A stretch of 64,000 bases of DNA from Neopestalotiopsis rosae (lineage: Eukaryota; Ascomycota; Sordariomycetes; Amphisphaeriales; Sporocadaceae). Positions 21,276 to 33,352 of the stretch are shown here, one piece after another; within the stretch, counting starts at the first letter, position 1, and each line of letters starts with the position of its first letter. The notes under the pieces are model-generated. The model was given only the letters and a program-made list of their open reading frames with translations, ran no database searches and had not been told where the DNA came from. Where the stretch lies: the NCBI GenBank assembly GCA_023078685.1, contig JALGAS010000011.1, positions 124,001 to 188,000 on the forward strand, given 5' to 3'. A program made the translations under genes and the position numbers.

Positions 21276-23974
21276 ATGTCGATCACGATTGCAGAACATG
21301 TCTTCTCCTGCCTTGGAAGTTTCAAATCGATTTCTTCTACCTCTGTCGCACATCCAGAAGGTCAAGGAAACTCTAGCAAGCCAGAATGGAAAATTGGGCA
21401 CGAATTTACGAGGTTTAAGGTTTGGAGTGGGAACATCGGCGCCCATCAGCGAGGGAAAAGTTCACTTGACTATCGTCTTCGAGATGCTTCTCATCTCTCG
21501 ACTCAAGTGAAAACACTGCTTCAAGATTTGAAAGACGCACTGGATAATGGTACGTTGACATTGGTAGGAGAAGTGGTTCTTCTTGGACTGTTGAATGAAC
21601 AACGCTCACTAATATGTGCAATAGCCTTCTCGATCTTGAATGGTACCAAGACGCCGTGGGACCAGGAAGTGTACGATAACGAGAGTGACGATGAGTCCAT
21701 AGGTGGCCCGGATGACTATGACATCGGATTCACCACAGAGATGGACCAAATATCAGTCGGCGTTACTGAAATTATTAACTGTCTGATGAACTTATCCGTA
21801 TCAATTCGAAACCCAGCTCCCCATGACCGATTCCGTGGATCGATCAAGACCGATACTTCATTCTACAAGCCAACTGATATTGCTCACGTGCAAGCCAAAT
21901 GTGGTCAAGCGGATCATAAGCTTGTAACGCTGCTTGGAAAAGCAAACACTCGAAGACGCCAGTATTTCAAGTATCGAGAATCACATCACCAGAAGCTGTC
22001 GCAAGACCTCGAGATTGATTTTGATACAGGCACAACGATATCTGAGCGGAAAAGCACCATTGCATCGTCCATTCCTAATGCACTCAAGACGTCCCCTCTG
22101 GATCTGGCCAATGCGGTGGATGCAGATGAGCTGTCGGATAGCGGCTTCACACGAACTTCATGCGCGTCCTCGGCCAATACTTCAGACCGGCCCCGATTTC
22201 CGGGATTGCCTTGAGAGGCCGCTAATGGGCCCTTCCAATGCCCCTTCTGTTTCACGATAATAAATGTGACGACCTCTTACGCCTGGCGGTGAGCTCATGG
22301 ATGTATTGTGGTATCGGTAGACACGGTAGCTAATAATGCGCCAGCAAGCACATCTTTGCCGATCTCAGGCCATATATTTGCGTAAACGTGGACTGTCCTA
22401 TCGCTGGAACCGAGTTCGGAAGGCGACATCAATGGATGGAACACATGTTGCAAAATCACTGGCGCGAGTGGCGCTGTGTGTTCTGTGTACACGAGCCGTT
22501 CACCTCCACGTCGACGCTACGAAATCATTTGCAGTGTCTGCATGCGGAAACGATCACAAAGGAGGGCATGGAAACAGCCATCAATATCTGCGAGCACCCG
22601 AGCTCTTTCGACGCCAAGACGGAATACCCCTTATGCCACTGTTCTCTTGGGTCCGTCAAAATTTACCGCCATCATGTAGGCCGACATCTCGAAGACATCG
22701 CTTTGTTTGTCCTGCCCCACCTCCCGGATGAGGATATCCTTTCGAACGACGACGATAGCATTGAAACCAGTAGTGAAACTCATCCAGACTATAACAGTGG
22801 TGATTACGGAGAGCAGGCAAAATTAGATGCTGCATTGGCAAAAGAAGAAATTCGAAATCAAATTGGCAGCACTACTGCAGTCAAGAAAGATATCACCGAG
22901 GTGTGGCATGCGGGCGAAATTGAGGAGCGTGAGCAGCAAGCCGAGGCCTCTGCAGCTGCTATATACGAAGCCACTCAGCACAAAGCTCCTCAGAAAGTTC
23001 TGCCCGTTTCTCGCCTCGACGACAGACATACTAGTGGTCAAGAACACATCCAATCAGAAAAGTCAGGTGAAGAAGAAGTGGGCAAAGAGCGAGCAGGCTC
23101 GTCTGAACCGGATGTCCAATTTCGGCGATCGATACCCACAGCCAACAATGATGCTGGATTCGTACCCATCATCAAGATTGTCCCGCCGTCAGACCAACCG
23201 TCCGACCAGCCGCCGGACCTATCTACAGACTTGAGCAAAAAGGATGGGACCGAGATGGATGGAACCATGTTTTCAGTAGGATCAGACCAACGCGATATGT
23301 TTGATCCTGTTCGCCGATCATCCCTTGCCTCATCCCTTCCCGGTGCTACTGAGACTGTGAAGAAAAGTTCAGAGATGAAAGGCGCTGGCTCAGTACAAAA
23401 GCATCCTGCCACTTTCCAATGCACCTTATGCCCAAAGAGGTTCACAAGAGCTTACAATTTGCGATCGCATCTGCGAACACATACAGACGAGAGGCCATTT
23501 GTGTGCACAATCTGCGGAAAGGCTTTCGCGCGTCAACATGACAGGAAACGGCACGAAGGATTGCATTCGGGAGAGAAGAAGTTTGTATGCAAGGGCGACC
23601 TCAAAGCCGGAGGGCAATGGGGTTGTGGAAGACGGTTTGCCCGCGCAGATGCCTTAGGCCGACATTTCCGATCCGAGGCGGGTCGGATATGCATCAAACC
23701 TCTCTTTGACGCGGAAGTGGTTTCCGCGAATCCCAGTGATAGTTTTGCGCTCCCAGCATCGCTTTTAGCACAATACCCTGCACTTGTTCAGGTAAACTGG
23801 CAGGCTGCGGAGATGGGTAATGTGGAGGACGATATAAGTGGACGATCAAGCTTTGGACCTGCGGATTATGATGATGATGATGATATTGGGTACGTGAGTG
23901 GCCCGGGGACTGGTTTCGGTAAGGGTGGCATGCAACAGAACTTTGGGGAAATCAACTACAATAGTGACTTTTAA
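21276..23974 (+). CDS. Chimeric C2H2 zinc-finger protein with a Crz1/CrzA-like C-terminus and an internal TGA
   Basis: Exons are 21276-21549, 21625-22288 and 22345-23974, summing to 856 codons, with TGA at codon 288 (22212-22214). The N-terminal half resembles a common fungal C2H2 family: an acidic helical domain, then CPFC and a KHIFADLRPYICV block rebuilt exactly across the second intron, then WRCVFC. The C-terminal half carries two classic fingers (FQCTLCPKRFTRAYNLRSHL and FVCTICGKAFARQHDRKRH) plus the GQWGCGRRFARADALGRHF segment. That is the DNA-binding domain of the calcineurin-responsive factor Crz1/CrzA, followed by an LPASLLAQYPAL tail. The two halves are in one frame. The TGA is flanked by conserved coding sequence and no GT-AG intron removes it. 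Either the gene is dead, only one half is made, or the base is wrong. Confidence 0.75.
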
Positions 23975-24407
23975 CGGTGATCTCTCGAATTCACGTTCAA
24001 TCTAGGAGGGGGAAATTATGGTCACAATGTAATTTACAATATACTGATGCCCCGGTAGCAATATTGATATATAATGACATTGGTGCCTTGCTTTATTGTT
24101 CTCTTCATAGTATGGCAGCAACATGGCATAGGCTGGCTGGTGCTTCGTTGCGGGGACAATGAGCTTCGAATTGAGTAGTTCCATACGAAATGAACGCATA
24201 AGTCGTTACGGAATCGCGTACAGACAGGGAGAAAACTGAAGCATGAAGCGTGATAACTTGCATGATCGGGAAGCCTTGGGCAGTGATCGCGGCGGGAGGA
24301 AAGCTTAATCACGGGAAGGTGGGAAGAAGGGGATATGATGGTCAATGCTAAAAAGAATTAAAAGGAAAAAAAATGTCGGTTTGAAAACTTCTCCAGGAGT
24401 GTCTTGC
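23975..24407. other. Convergent intergenic spacer
   Basis: AT-rich 3' flank of the C2H2 and RTA1 genes. Nothing coding is seen. Confidence 0.5.
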
Positions 24408-25433
24408 TTACTCGATGGCTCTCTGCATTCTATTTCCTCTGGGAGAAGGTCCCTCCCAGACTTGTATGCTATGAGCATCGCCCGGTATGAGGCTGTGCAG
24501 CTCCAGAGACCCTTCTGGCTGCAGCTTTGCCTCTTCTACATTCATCAATTCACCGTTGGAATAGTCGATTGCTAGTACAACTGAAACAAGAAACATCAAA
24601 GCCGCATCGAAAACATATAGGAAGACCTCAGTCGTCTGTAAGCTGTCGAAGTTGGACTGTTAGATGCTGTAATCATAAATGAGGAGTGAAAGTTTAACTT
24701 ACTATCCGTCATATCCTTGACAATATTCAATAACACGAAATAGAGACCGTACGAAGACGAGAGCGCTGACTCCGTAGAGCATAAGAATATGGCGTCCCCA
24801 GGGCGCAGCGACGCTGATGGGTCTGATCCTCGATCCCTGAGTGATGCGAGCGTGGGATGTTCCCGTCACCCCCATGAAGAAGATAAAACCAATCAGTTGA
24901 ATCAAAAGTCCAACAATAATGACCTTTTCTCCCAGCTGAATGCTGCTCGGAGACTTGGCGTTGGTGAGTATACCACCTCCTCCACTCTGCACCAGGAACG
25001 ATAGCACGTCGCTGGTGACAAAGACCTTGGTGAGTTTCTTGGGCGGGATGGGGCTGTAAATCTCGCCCCTAGTCGCGGCAATGGTGCGCCCCAGCATACC
25101 GTAGATGGAAGCAGCCAGAAAAGATGGCGCGATAAGCAGCATCAGCGACTGCAGTGCGTAAGGAAAGACGGACCAACTGGGCGTCTGAGTGGCCGACAGG
25201 GCACGTCCGGCATAGCCAATGATTTCGCAGAAGATGCCAATTAAAAAGGGTACAAAGTACCAGGTGCGACGCTTGAGAAGGACGACGAGGTGCGCTACTG
25301 CGGTGCAGGCGAAAAGTATAATAAAAATGCAAGCCGCTGCGAGCGATGGGTTGTACAAGTAAAGTTTCGACATGACCTGCTCGTCGCGCGGCTCAATTGC
25401 AGGCGAGTTGGTGTACATAGCGAGAGGGGCCAT
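24408..25433 (-). CDS. RTA1-like lipid-translocating/resistance membrane protein
   Basis: RTA1-family proteins have seven helices and are linked to resistance to membrane-active compounds and lipid movement. Exons on the minus strand are 25433-24703 and 24642-24408 (60-nt intron, GTAAGT...CAG), summing to 322 codons (321 aa). The start at MAPLAMYTNS was chosen over an upstream in-frame ATG at 25514. Family motifs include YNPSLAAACIFI in helix 1, EIIGYAGR, and EYCQGYDG joined by splicing to YLQTTEVFLYVFDA. The C-terminal tail is short and polar. It might protect the host from a local product, but nothing in the sequence ties it to either cluster. Confidence 0.9.
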
Positions 25434-26165
25434 TTTGAAACAGCAAAGGTGTAAATACACAATTAGGAAAGAAAATATGTAGACAGTAAGTGATTGGTCG
25501 GGTGTCTGTCTCATTGAACTTGTAGCCTGAGTATTGGATGCTGACTATTCGACTGAATGATTTAGTTAACATGTGGCAAAGTTTTTCGTCTTTATATGCA
25601 CTTCTCTGCCCGGTGTGCCAACGCCTTTATCAAGAATGAATAGCAGAATATGACCAAGAGGGCGCAGCAGTGCAGCTCTCAGTCAGAAAGCGGAACGCGT
25701 ATTCACGACTAAGTCGTCCGAAGACGATCGTGATAAAGTGCTGAACATAGCGGCTGTGCGGTCGAAGCATGGTTCCTCGATTGCAAAGACAATAGCCGTT
25801 AGCAGGGCGCATTCCAGTACGAGTGCGACCAAGTATAGAATTAGGCCTCGAAGTGCCGACTCGGCGCAATCAGGGGCTAGAACTAGGGACGGTTTACCCA
25901 CACCATAGGCGATCAACTATTTCACATAGTTGACAAAAAGTGGAGATACGCGTAAGTTCCACCATCAAGCAACACGGCCATACCAGTGAATCTGCTCCGT
26001 AGTCACTAAATCTGATTACGATCCGAGTCATATTAAGGATGTCTAGATATTCCAGACCCGGCATTAGGGGCATATATCCCAAAATAACTTGTCAATTCGA
26101 TCCAGGATATCGCCGAGTTTCTTTTCCTTTCAACACTTCACGGCTGCCTAATTCCACATCGTGAA
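25434..26165. other. Divergent region, RTA1 / P450
   Basis: Minus-strand frames at 25683-25916 and 25894-26082 include one hydrophobic stretch, LILYLVALVLECALLTAIVF. They lack a clear start or family match, so I do not call a gene. Confidence 0.4.
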
Positions 26166-27946
26166 ATGGCTACCATGGCTATGCTCTGGGCCACAGGAGC
26201 TTGTCTGGTAAGTTTCACAACAACAGCGACATAACTCATGTGGCAGCTCACTCAGTACTCTGCAGGTCTTGCTCTATCTTTGTGGCTATGCCACCTACAA
26301 CTTGATCCTGCACCCTTTGAGTGCATACCCTGGTCCTTTCTTCATGCGAATCAGCAGGCTAGGATATTCGTACAAGTCCATCATGGGAACTCTACCCTTT
26401 GATATGCTTGAACTTCACGAGAAATATGGCGATGTCGTGCGTATCGCGCCAAACGAGCTTGCCTTTTCTCATCCTCAGGCCTGGAAAGACATCATGGGTC
26501 ATCATCCTGGGGCTCGTGCCGAGATGGAAAAGTACGATCACTTTTACCGGCCCGTTTCATTCGGACCTCTGGACATCGTCAGTGCACACCGCGAAGAGCA
26601 TTCACGCCTGCGCCGATTGATGTCTCACGGCTTCAGTGATCGAAGCATGCAAGCTCAGCAGCCAATTATTAATCAGTACATTGACTTGTTCATTCAACGG
26701 ATGCATGAGCACTGCTTTGGCAGTGAGAAGTCCGTGGATCTGGCGGCTTGGTTCAACTTTACGACATTTGATATTATCGGCGACCTGGCATTTGGCGAAT
26801 CGTGAGACGACCTTACTCCCACCTTAATTTCTAGCTTCGTTTGAAACTTTACTTACCATGGTATTAGCTTTGGGTGCCTCGAACACTCTGAATACCATCC
26901 ATGGGTCAAGACTATCTTCGAGATGGCCCGAACCGGGACAATCCTACAGGCTACTAGCCATTGGCCATGGTTGCAGAAACTAATGCTGAGAATGGTTCCC
27001 CAGAGCATGATGGACGAGCACCGTAAACATGCTGAGATGGCAAGTTCGAAGCTCTCAAAGAGACTCGAAAGAAAATCAGAACGTCCGGACTTGGTAGACG
27101 GTCTACTGAAAGAGGTGAACGGAAAGGTACGCTGTGCACCAATTTCCACCTTTGAGTCGTACTCACCCATCCCAACAGAGCATGACAATGCAAGAAGTGC
27201 AATCGAATGCGAGTGTCCTGGTAATCGCTGGATCCGAAACAACTGCCACCTTGCTGGCTGGTGTCACATTTCTTCTGTTGGTGAATCCAGACACTCTGGC
27301 GTCCCTGATCAACGAAATAAGAGGTGCATTCCAAGCAGAGGAAGACATCAGTCACCAGACAGTGACGAAGTTGCCCTACTTGTTGGCCTGTCTCAATGAA
27401 GCGCTGCGCCTATATCCTCCAGTGCCACTTGGTCTCCCTAGAGTTGTGACCGAGGGTGGTGCCCTGATATGTGGCCGGCACGTTCCGCAATCGGTAGGTC
27501 GTCCAGCCATGATATAACCTGGAATTATATGACCTGCTCACATGTTGTTCCATAGACCGCTGTATCCATACACCAATACGCGACTTATCACAGAGATCAG
27601 TACTGGACAGATCCTTTTGGATTTCACCCCGAACGATTCCTCGACGCAAAAGGCTTCGATAATGACGAGCGCGCCGCCTTTCAGCCTTTCCACCTCGGAT
27701 CGCGCGGCTGCCTTGGTCGAAAGTCAGTTCCCCCCAGGGATATCTCATTTCATGCTGTCGTGATTGATGAGCTAATTACATCACAGTCTTGCCTACTTGG
27801 AGTCACGTCTGATTCTTGCACGACTACTCTGGAACTTTGATATTCGAATTGCTGAACACAGCCGGGAATGGCTAAATCAACAGAAAGTCTTCAACTTATG
27901 GAGCAAGGGTTCTCTAGATGTATTCCTGACGCCTGTTAAGCGTTGA
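26166..27946 (+). CDS. Cytochrome P450 (isotrichodermin C-15 hydroxylase-like, CYP65 group)
   Basis: Exons are 26166-26207, 26266-26801, 26868-27126, 27179-27493, 27556-27722 and 27787-27946, summing to 493 codons (492 aa). The membrane anchor spans residues about 3-25, followed by the hinge AYPGPF. I-helix AGSETT is at 296-301, ExxR as EALR at 353-356, and the haem loop FHLGSRGCLG has its Cys at 436. The ELHEKYGDVVRIAPNEL and YRPVSFGPLDIV runs are typical of CYP65-type enzymes by eye. Each junction follows GT-AG rules. Possible partners are the peroxygenase and regulator downstream. Confidence 0.92.
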
Positions 27947-29132
27947 AATTTGACAAAGCAAATCCAGACTTTGATAAAACGGTTCAATACTATGCCAAAT
28001 CTGTATAAAAATCTTGATTATACGCTCTCCTTCGTTAAAGATGACTACTATAGGTCATTATCATCTCGTTTGTAGCTGTAAGATTCCAGGTAACCATATT
28101 TTGTGCTGGAGCATAAGACACAGCGTTCAAGCTTTCAAGGTTCTTAGAATAATCAAACTTGCATCATGTTGGAAATGGATGTATACCTTCTGAATGTCGA
28201 TATATAGTATTTCAAATTCTGTGGTGTTCATGACCAAAAAAGTGAACAAGAAAGCATAAGGTTTATTGACCGTTGACTCCGTGTGTCCATCTGATGATGC
28301 TGTTTCCCAGACAGGCATCCAAGTTGTGTCTCGCCCCTATTCACCCTACTTTTTTTTTTTCTAATCTCTTCTTCTTGCATGTCCCTTAAAAATACGCGTG
28401 ATTGAGGTGGTTAAAGCCGACGTGCATTGGTGCCATTCGAAAGACTCTGCATTTGCAATCCGGATCGCCCACGGCAGACATGGACTTGGGCGGGGCCACT
28501 GAAATCGACCGTCTTTCCGCCGGTCGCCGAGCAGGGATTATACGCGTATCTCCACTTATCCTGTGCATTAGGGGAATATACTAAAGTAGTATCAGATCAA
28601 GAAGGGTGTCGCGATAACATTTTAATATTGTTAAGCTAACGCCTCAAGGGCAACACTGATGTGCGCTTGCAGTGGTCTCCTGGGGTTCCCATCGCATTGC
28701 GGTGTGGTGACAAGGCAGCACGAGCACTTAGAAAGTTGCAGCCTAAGGCTTCGGTGCGGCGGAATGAGCTCTGAATGCAGTAGTTGCGTACGATGTATAC
28801 GAGCAAGGCACTACAGAATACTACCTCAAGAATACCATTTGGATTTCTCGCATGGATCAATCAATTCTCTCGACTGGATCCTATCCATGCCTCAGTATTG
28901 TCAAAGTGGGCGGAGTCGTCGATCGACGTATACCACGATCCGGCTTGGAGAAAGTGGAAGTTCTATATGCAAGTTGAACCGAGTACTACGGAAAATCGAC
29001 ATTGACTAAGGCCATTTGAAATTCGTATATGAACCCTTTCGAGCCAAGAATTTACAATTGATTATCAAGAACAAAACACTACTCATATTTTGATTTAGCA
29101 CCATCCCAAATAGCACAATCTCTTTGTTGATA
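27947..29132. other. Intergenic, 1.2 kb, AT-rich
   Basis: It contains a poly-T run near 28351 and scattered short frames without domains. I see no gene. Confidence 0.5.
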
Positions 29133-30136
29133 ATGAAGACTACGCTGTTGTCCGTCGGGTTCGCCTTGGCATTGACCGATGCCTATCAGGTCCGAGACTA
29201 CTCCTCATGGTCTCCGGCAGGACCAGACGATTGTATGTCATTACATTCGCATCTCACGATCAGATATCGGGTACTGACACGAAATAATAGACCGTGGCCC
29301 CTGCCCAATGATGAACACATTGGCCAACCACGGCTTTCTTCCTCACGACGGAAGAAACATCACCAAGGCCAATGCAGTCGCCGCACTTGGCAATGGGATC
29401 AACTTTGATACCGATCTAGCATCTTTGATGTGGGAGCAGGCAATCATTGCGAACCCACAACCTAACGCCACTTTCTTCACCCTGTACGTTTTGTTCTGTA
29501 ACCCAAGGAGATGGATTGTGCCCTGCTCACATCATCTTTTAGCAACCATCTGAACCGACACAATGTTCTCGAACACGACGCGAGTATGAGGTGAGAAACT
29601 TCCGATTTCCGAAAGAGTGGGCAATTTGTCCTTTTCTGTCTCGTTGCTTAACATGATGATCCCCACAGTCGTTCCGATGCCTTCTTTGGCAACAACCATG
29701 TCTTCAATCAGACCATCTTCGACACGACTCGAGTCTATTGGACCAATGAGGTGCTCACAGCCCGGATGCTCGCTGATGGCAAACTGGCGCGCCAAATCAC
29801 ATCCCGATCGCAGAACCCAAACTACACCTTCACCGAGACGACTGAGCACTTTAGCTTGGGCGAGGTCGCTGCGCCCATTATCGTTTTTGGCGATATGACG
29901 GCCGGCACGGTCAACCGCACTTGGGTCGAGTACTTCTTTGGTGAGTGCCACTCTTTCTTCATCTCGCTGTCAGTTTCCTGTGAGAACTTGGCGTTGAAAC
30001 TAATGCATTTCCTCAAGAGAACGAGCGACTCCCATCCTCGCTGGGTTGGACCAAGAAGGAGGAGCCCGTCACCCTGGTTAATGTCACTGGTGTTACTGAC
30101 ATGATCGATGCCAAGACTCACCTCACAACTCCTTGA
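29133..30136 (+). CDS. Short unspecific peroxygenase (chloroperoxidase-like haem-thiolate protein)
   Basis: Secreted haem-thiolate peroxygenases use H2O2 to insert oxygen into organic substrates. Exons are 29133-29232, 29291-29483, 29543-29590, 29669-29940 and 30018-30136, summing to 244 codons (243 aa), the normal length of the short UPO group. A signal peptide covers residues 1-18. The haem-ligand motif PCP is at 37-39, created across the first intron, and the EHD acid-base motif followed by ASMSRSD is at 108-110. The conserved GNGINFDTDLA and LGWTKKEEPV segments are also present. It lies between a P450 and a Zn2Cys6 regulator. The substrate is unknown. Confidence 0.9.
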
Positions 30137-30554
30137 GCTATTATAGTGACCTGGATAGTTTTTCGAGAATACCGAATTAGCAACTGGATAACATGAACAA
30201 GGACAACATGGCAGGCGGTACAACATATCTCGAGGTTGTTGTTTGTGGGCGACGCAGGTAGTGGGGAATTGGTTGGATTTCTTTCGGCAATCCGGTGTTT
30301 TCACTTCTTGGTCTCTTTGGGGGTGATTTATTTCTAAATGACACTTTTGCCCTAACTTGATATTGCAAACTTTCTCTTGCTAATCCCTGATACCCATTTA
30401 AAAAGACGCGCATTCGAGCAAGAGACATCATTCACACAACAGCAGTATTTGAAATTTAAGGACTCTTTGTATTACTTCCTATTTCTGTGATTATTTATGT
30501 GATATCTATCTCACGAGACTTAAGAAATAATATTATCGATCGAATGCGACTTTT
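30137..30554. other. Convergent intergenic spacer
   Basis: 3' flank between the peroxygenase (plus) and the four-helix protein (minus). No gene is seen. Confidence 0.5.
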
Positions 30555-31440
30555 TCAATCTCTTACTTCGCCGTGCCAGACGTGTTCGTAATCTCCAGGG
30601 AGCTCTACCAACTCTATAACCGCAGGAAGCTCGGCAACGACCGTTGGCGTAGAGAGCTCGCTGACCGGGGACATCTTGTAACTCGAGTCTGAATCGTAAG
30701 TGGGAGGGGGGTATTGGTGTTGGCTCGAGGGTGATAGGATGGAAAGATTGACGCCTCGCTCGTTCTCCTGAAGAAGGGTTCGTATGAGTTGTTGGACCTG
30801 CTTTCCTCTCTTTCGGCGCTTCGACTCTGAACATGTTCGAATAAATAGGGTAAAATGGACAATGCCGATTTTAATGGATACAGCTGTTAGCCTCTGGGCT
30901 GTCGCACTCAGGGAGAATATACTCACACTAATGGAAAGAGTGTAGCTGTCAAGGCCATGTCTTCACTCGAGGTGCTTATATCAGGATTCTGCTGTTCTCT
31001 GATGGTGACGGATGCCATTTGCGTCGCGATCGCCGTCAAGCCTATCATCCATAGTAGTACCTCAATCGCGATATGCAGCCGAAGGGCACCATTGATCCAC
31101 GCCTTTTCCCGCCGCAACGTGTACAAGAGAGTGGCGTTCCACGAGATGCATGCAACTGCCTTATAGAAGGACCACGTCAGCAGTCGATATGAGATGCAGC
31201 ACCAGCTCTCTCGATCGATGGGGATATCAGACGTACAAGAGTCAGTGGAAGAAGAGGCGAGCTGACGGGGACTGGGATCGGCAGGAGGACAATGGACTCG
31301 GCCGCAACAGCAATGGCCAATGTTGAAGAAAGCAACCGGAGGATGATTTTTGCACGATGCCACTTTGGAGACGTTTCTGCCGTTGCTGGAGGTAGTGATT
31401 GGCCATTGACCAGATCTGTGAGCGTCGCAGTTGTGTGCAT
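30555..31440 (-). CDS. Fungal four-helix integral membrane protein, unknown function
   Basis: The start at 31440 (MHTTATLTDLVNG) is the first ATG in an open frame. Exon 1 carries helix 1 (RLLSSTLAIAVAAESIVLL) and helix 2, ending at a GTACGT donor. A GT...TATAAG intron joins AVACISWNATLLYTL and LHIAIEVLLWMIGLTAIAT (helix 3 region). A last helix, IKIGIVHFTLFIRTCSE, precedes a polar, proline-rich cytoplasmic tail. The junction between LTATLFPL and the last helix near 30920 needs an intron of only about 35 nt to keep frame, so that boundary is unresolved. The layout resembles MARVEL-like four-helix proteins common in ascomycetes. It lies beside the Zn2Cys6 regulator in divergent orientation. Confidence 0.6.
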
Positions 31441-32085
31441 CTTGTGTATTTTTACCGTAGACGGCGAAGTAAAATCCGGAATAATGACCGTAATCGCATT
31501 CAACCCTCGTCAATCATGGCAAACTCCAAGACGTGTATTTCGAGGGGGCTGTTATCATACAGATAAAAGGTGAATAGCATAGAAGTAAATGCGTGCAAAG
31601 TCCGCGCAACAAATGAACATCAACGCTGTCCATCGTATCGACAAAAGTGATAGCGTCCTCAGTGTGATCCCGACTCTTGATACAACCGCCCCCCTTGCAG
31701 GATATCTTCTATAGGTTCCAGGTGCCGGGAGTAAGGTTAGCCCCCTGTTGGCAGTAGTTAGGGACCTAAGATGGCACCGCCCGTGGTGCTACCTCAGCTA
31801 GACCACTATCGTACTGTCAACATTAGTCCTGGACGATGCTTCAACCTTCGCCACAGTGCACGGGAATTACCGATGCGGGTTATGGCACCTCATTCACAGC
31901 TTCTAGGCTGCAGAATTTCCAGGGTCGGCCTTAAACTCCACCAACAGCACATCCGTGATCCGCCCAATGCAAGTGCCGATCCATGTCGTTCCATTTCCCT
32001 ACAACGCGGCAATGGTATGCGATTCGGCTGACGCGTAGACGGCTTTTTTATGATAAAACAGATACGCTCGGTACGAGTCCACACC
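31441..32085. other. Divergent promoter region, membrane protein / Zn2Cys6 gene
   Basis: Plus-strand frames such as 31771-32031 show no domain. I see nothing else. Confidence 0.45.
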
Positions 32086-33352
32086 ATGATCCGTCGCCAA
32101 CACAAGAAGTCGCGAAAAGGGTGTTCTGAATGCAAGCGGCGTCATATTCGCGTAGGTTCAGACCTTTTTGCCGGGACAACACGGAAATGCCTGGGAACTG
32201 ATATTTCATGCCGGGTCTAGTGTGACGAACAGCGCCCAACATGTATCAATTGTACAAAGGCTGAACGAGCCTGCTCGTACACTACTAAAAGAACCCATGT
32301 ATGTGTACTCATCTTGGTTCTTTCACAGAGGATGCATACTCACAATCTGGCAGGAACATCAACATGACACGTCGTACGATGAATCCAACGCATCAGAGAC
32401 AGTTTACAGCAGCAATGCAGAACATGGTGATGACTTACTTAATATGGCACATATGGAACTCCTTGTCCACTTCAGTTTCGACATCTATGTCCCCGAATTC
32501 GATCAACACGTCAAAGAGCCTGCCACTAAATTGGTGCTACAAACCGCTCTGAAAGCACCGTTTCTGATGCACGGAATTTTAGCCATATCTGCATGTCACT
32601 TATCCATAACCCGGCCAAACGAGGCAGCAAGATATCGCAGCCAAGCCGTGCAACTACAGACCAAGGCGATTGAGCTATTCAACGTCTCAAGTCGGGAAGC
32701 CGACCGAGACAATACCTGCGCCAGGCTGCTCTTTTCTTCTATCCTGGGTCGCCACATAATAGCCGACGCGCTCGATGATCACGGTCTGGATTTCGCATCC
32801 TTTCTAGAGCGCTACATCCAGGGCATCCGCATCTACCGCGGCGTCCGCGCCGTGGCCGCCGAGGAAGATTGGAATACCCTTCTGGGCTCGGAACTCGGGC
32901 CCCTCATGATTCGCGGGCTGGGCATTTCCACCTACGACCACCCGGACGAACTCGACGAGACGTTGTGGCGTCTGATTTATCATTCTCCGAATTTGAATGA
33001 CGAGGAAAAGCTGGCGTGCGAGACGGCGCTCCGGCTGATCGAGACGGGCTTTGCCAACCTCCGGGACCTTACTCGGTCTGAGACGGGACGGCGCATGATA
33101 TTTTTGTGGTCCATCATGCTTCCCGATCTCTTCATTGATTTGCTGTCGCATCAGGTCCCGGAGGCGATTGCGATACTGGGTCGCTATGCTATCTTACTGC
33201 ATTACGGGAGGTCGCTGTGGCAGGTTGGGGACGCTGGGCCGCGCCTGTTGCATATCATTAGGGGATTGCTAGGACCCGCATGGGATGAGTGGCTTTTGTG
33301 GCCAGAGGGCTTGCGAAATCCGATACTCTCGCCTGAGGAAGGTATCCAATAG
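32086..33352 (+). CDS. Zn2Cys6 transcription factor with fungal-specific domain
   Basis: Exons are 32086-32151, 32221-32298 and 32354-33352, summing to 381 codons (380 aa). The binuclear zinc cluster is rebuilt across the first intron, with Cys at residues 13, 16, 23, 30, 33 and 40, preceded by the basic run RRQHKKSRKG. The rest is the helical Fungal_trans_2-type region, beginning HMELLVHFS and including LKAPFLMHGILAISACHL. An in-frame ATG at 32050 would add 12 residues. Such factors often control the cluster they sit in, here the P450, peroxygenase and membrane protein genes nearby; whether it also controls the RiPP genes is open. Confidence 0.9.

Noticed and set aside
25683..26082. Possible small membrane protein on the minus strand
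   Set aside because: One hydrophobic stretch only; no ATG-based model or family match.
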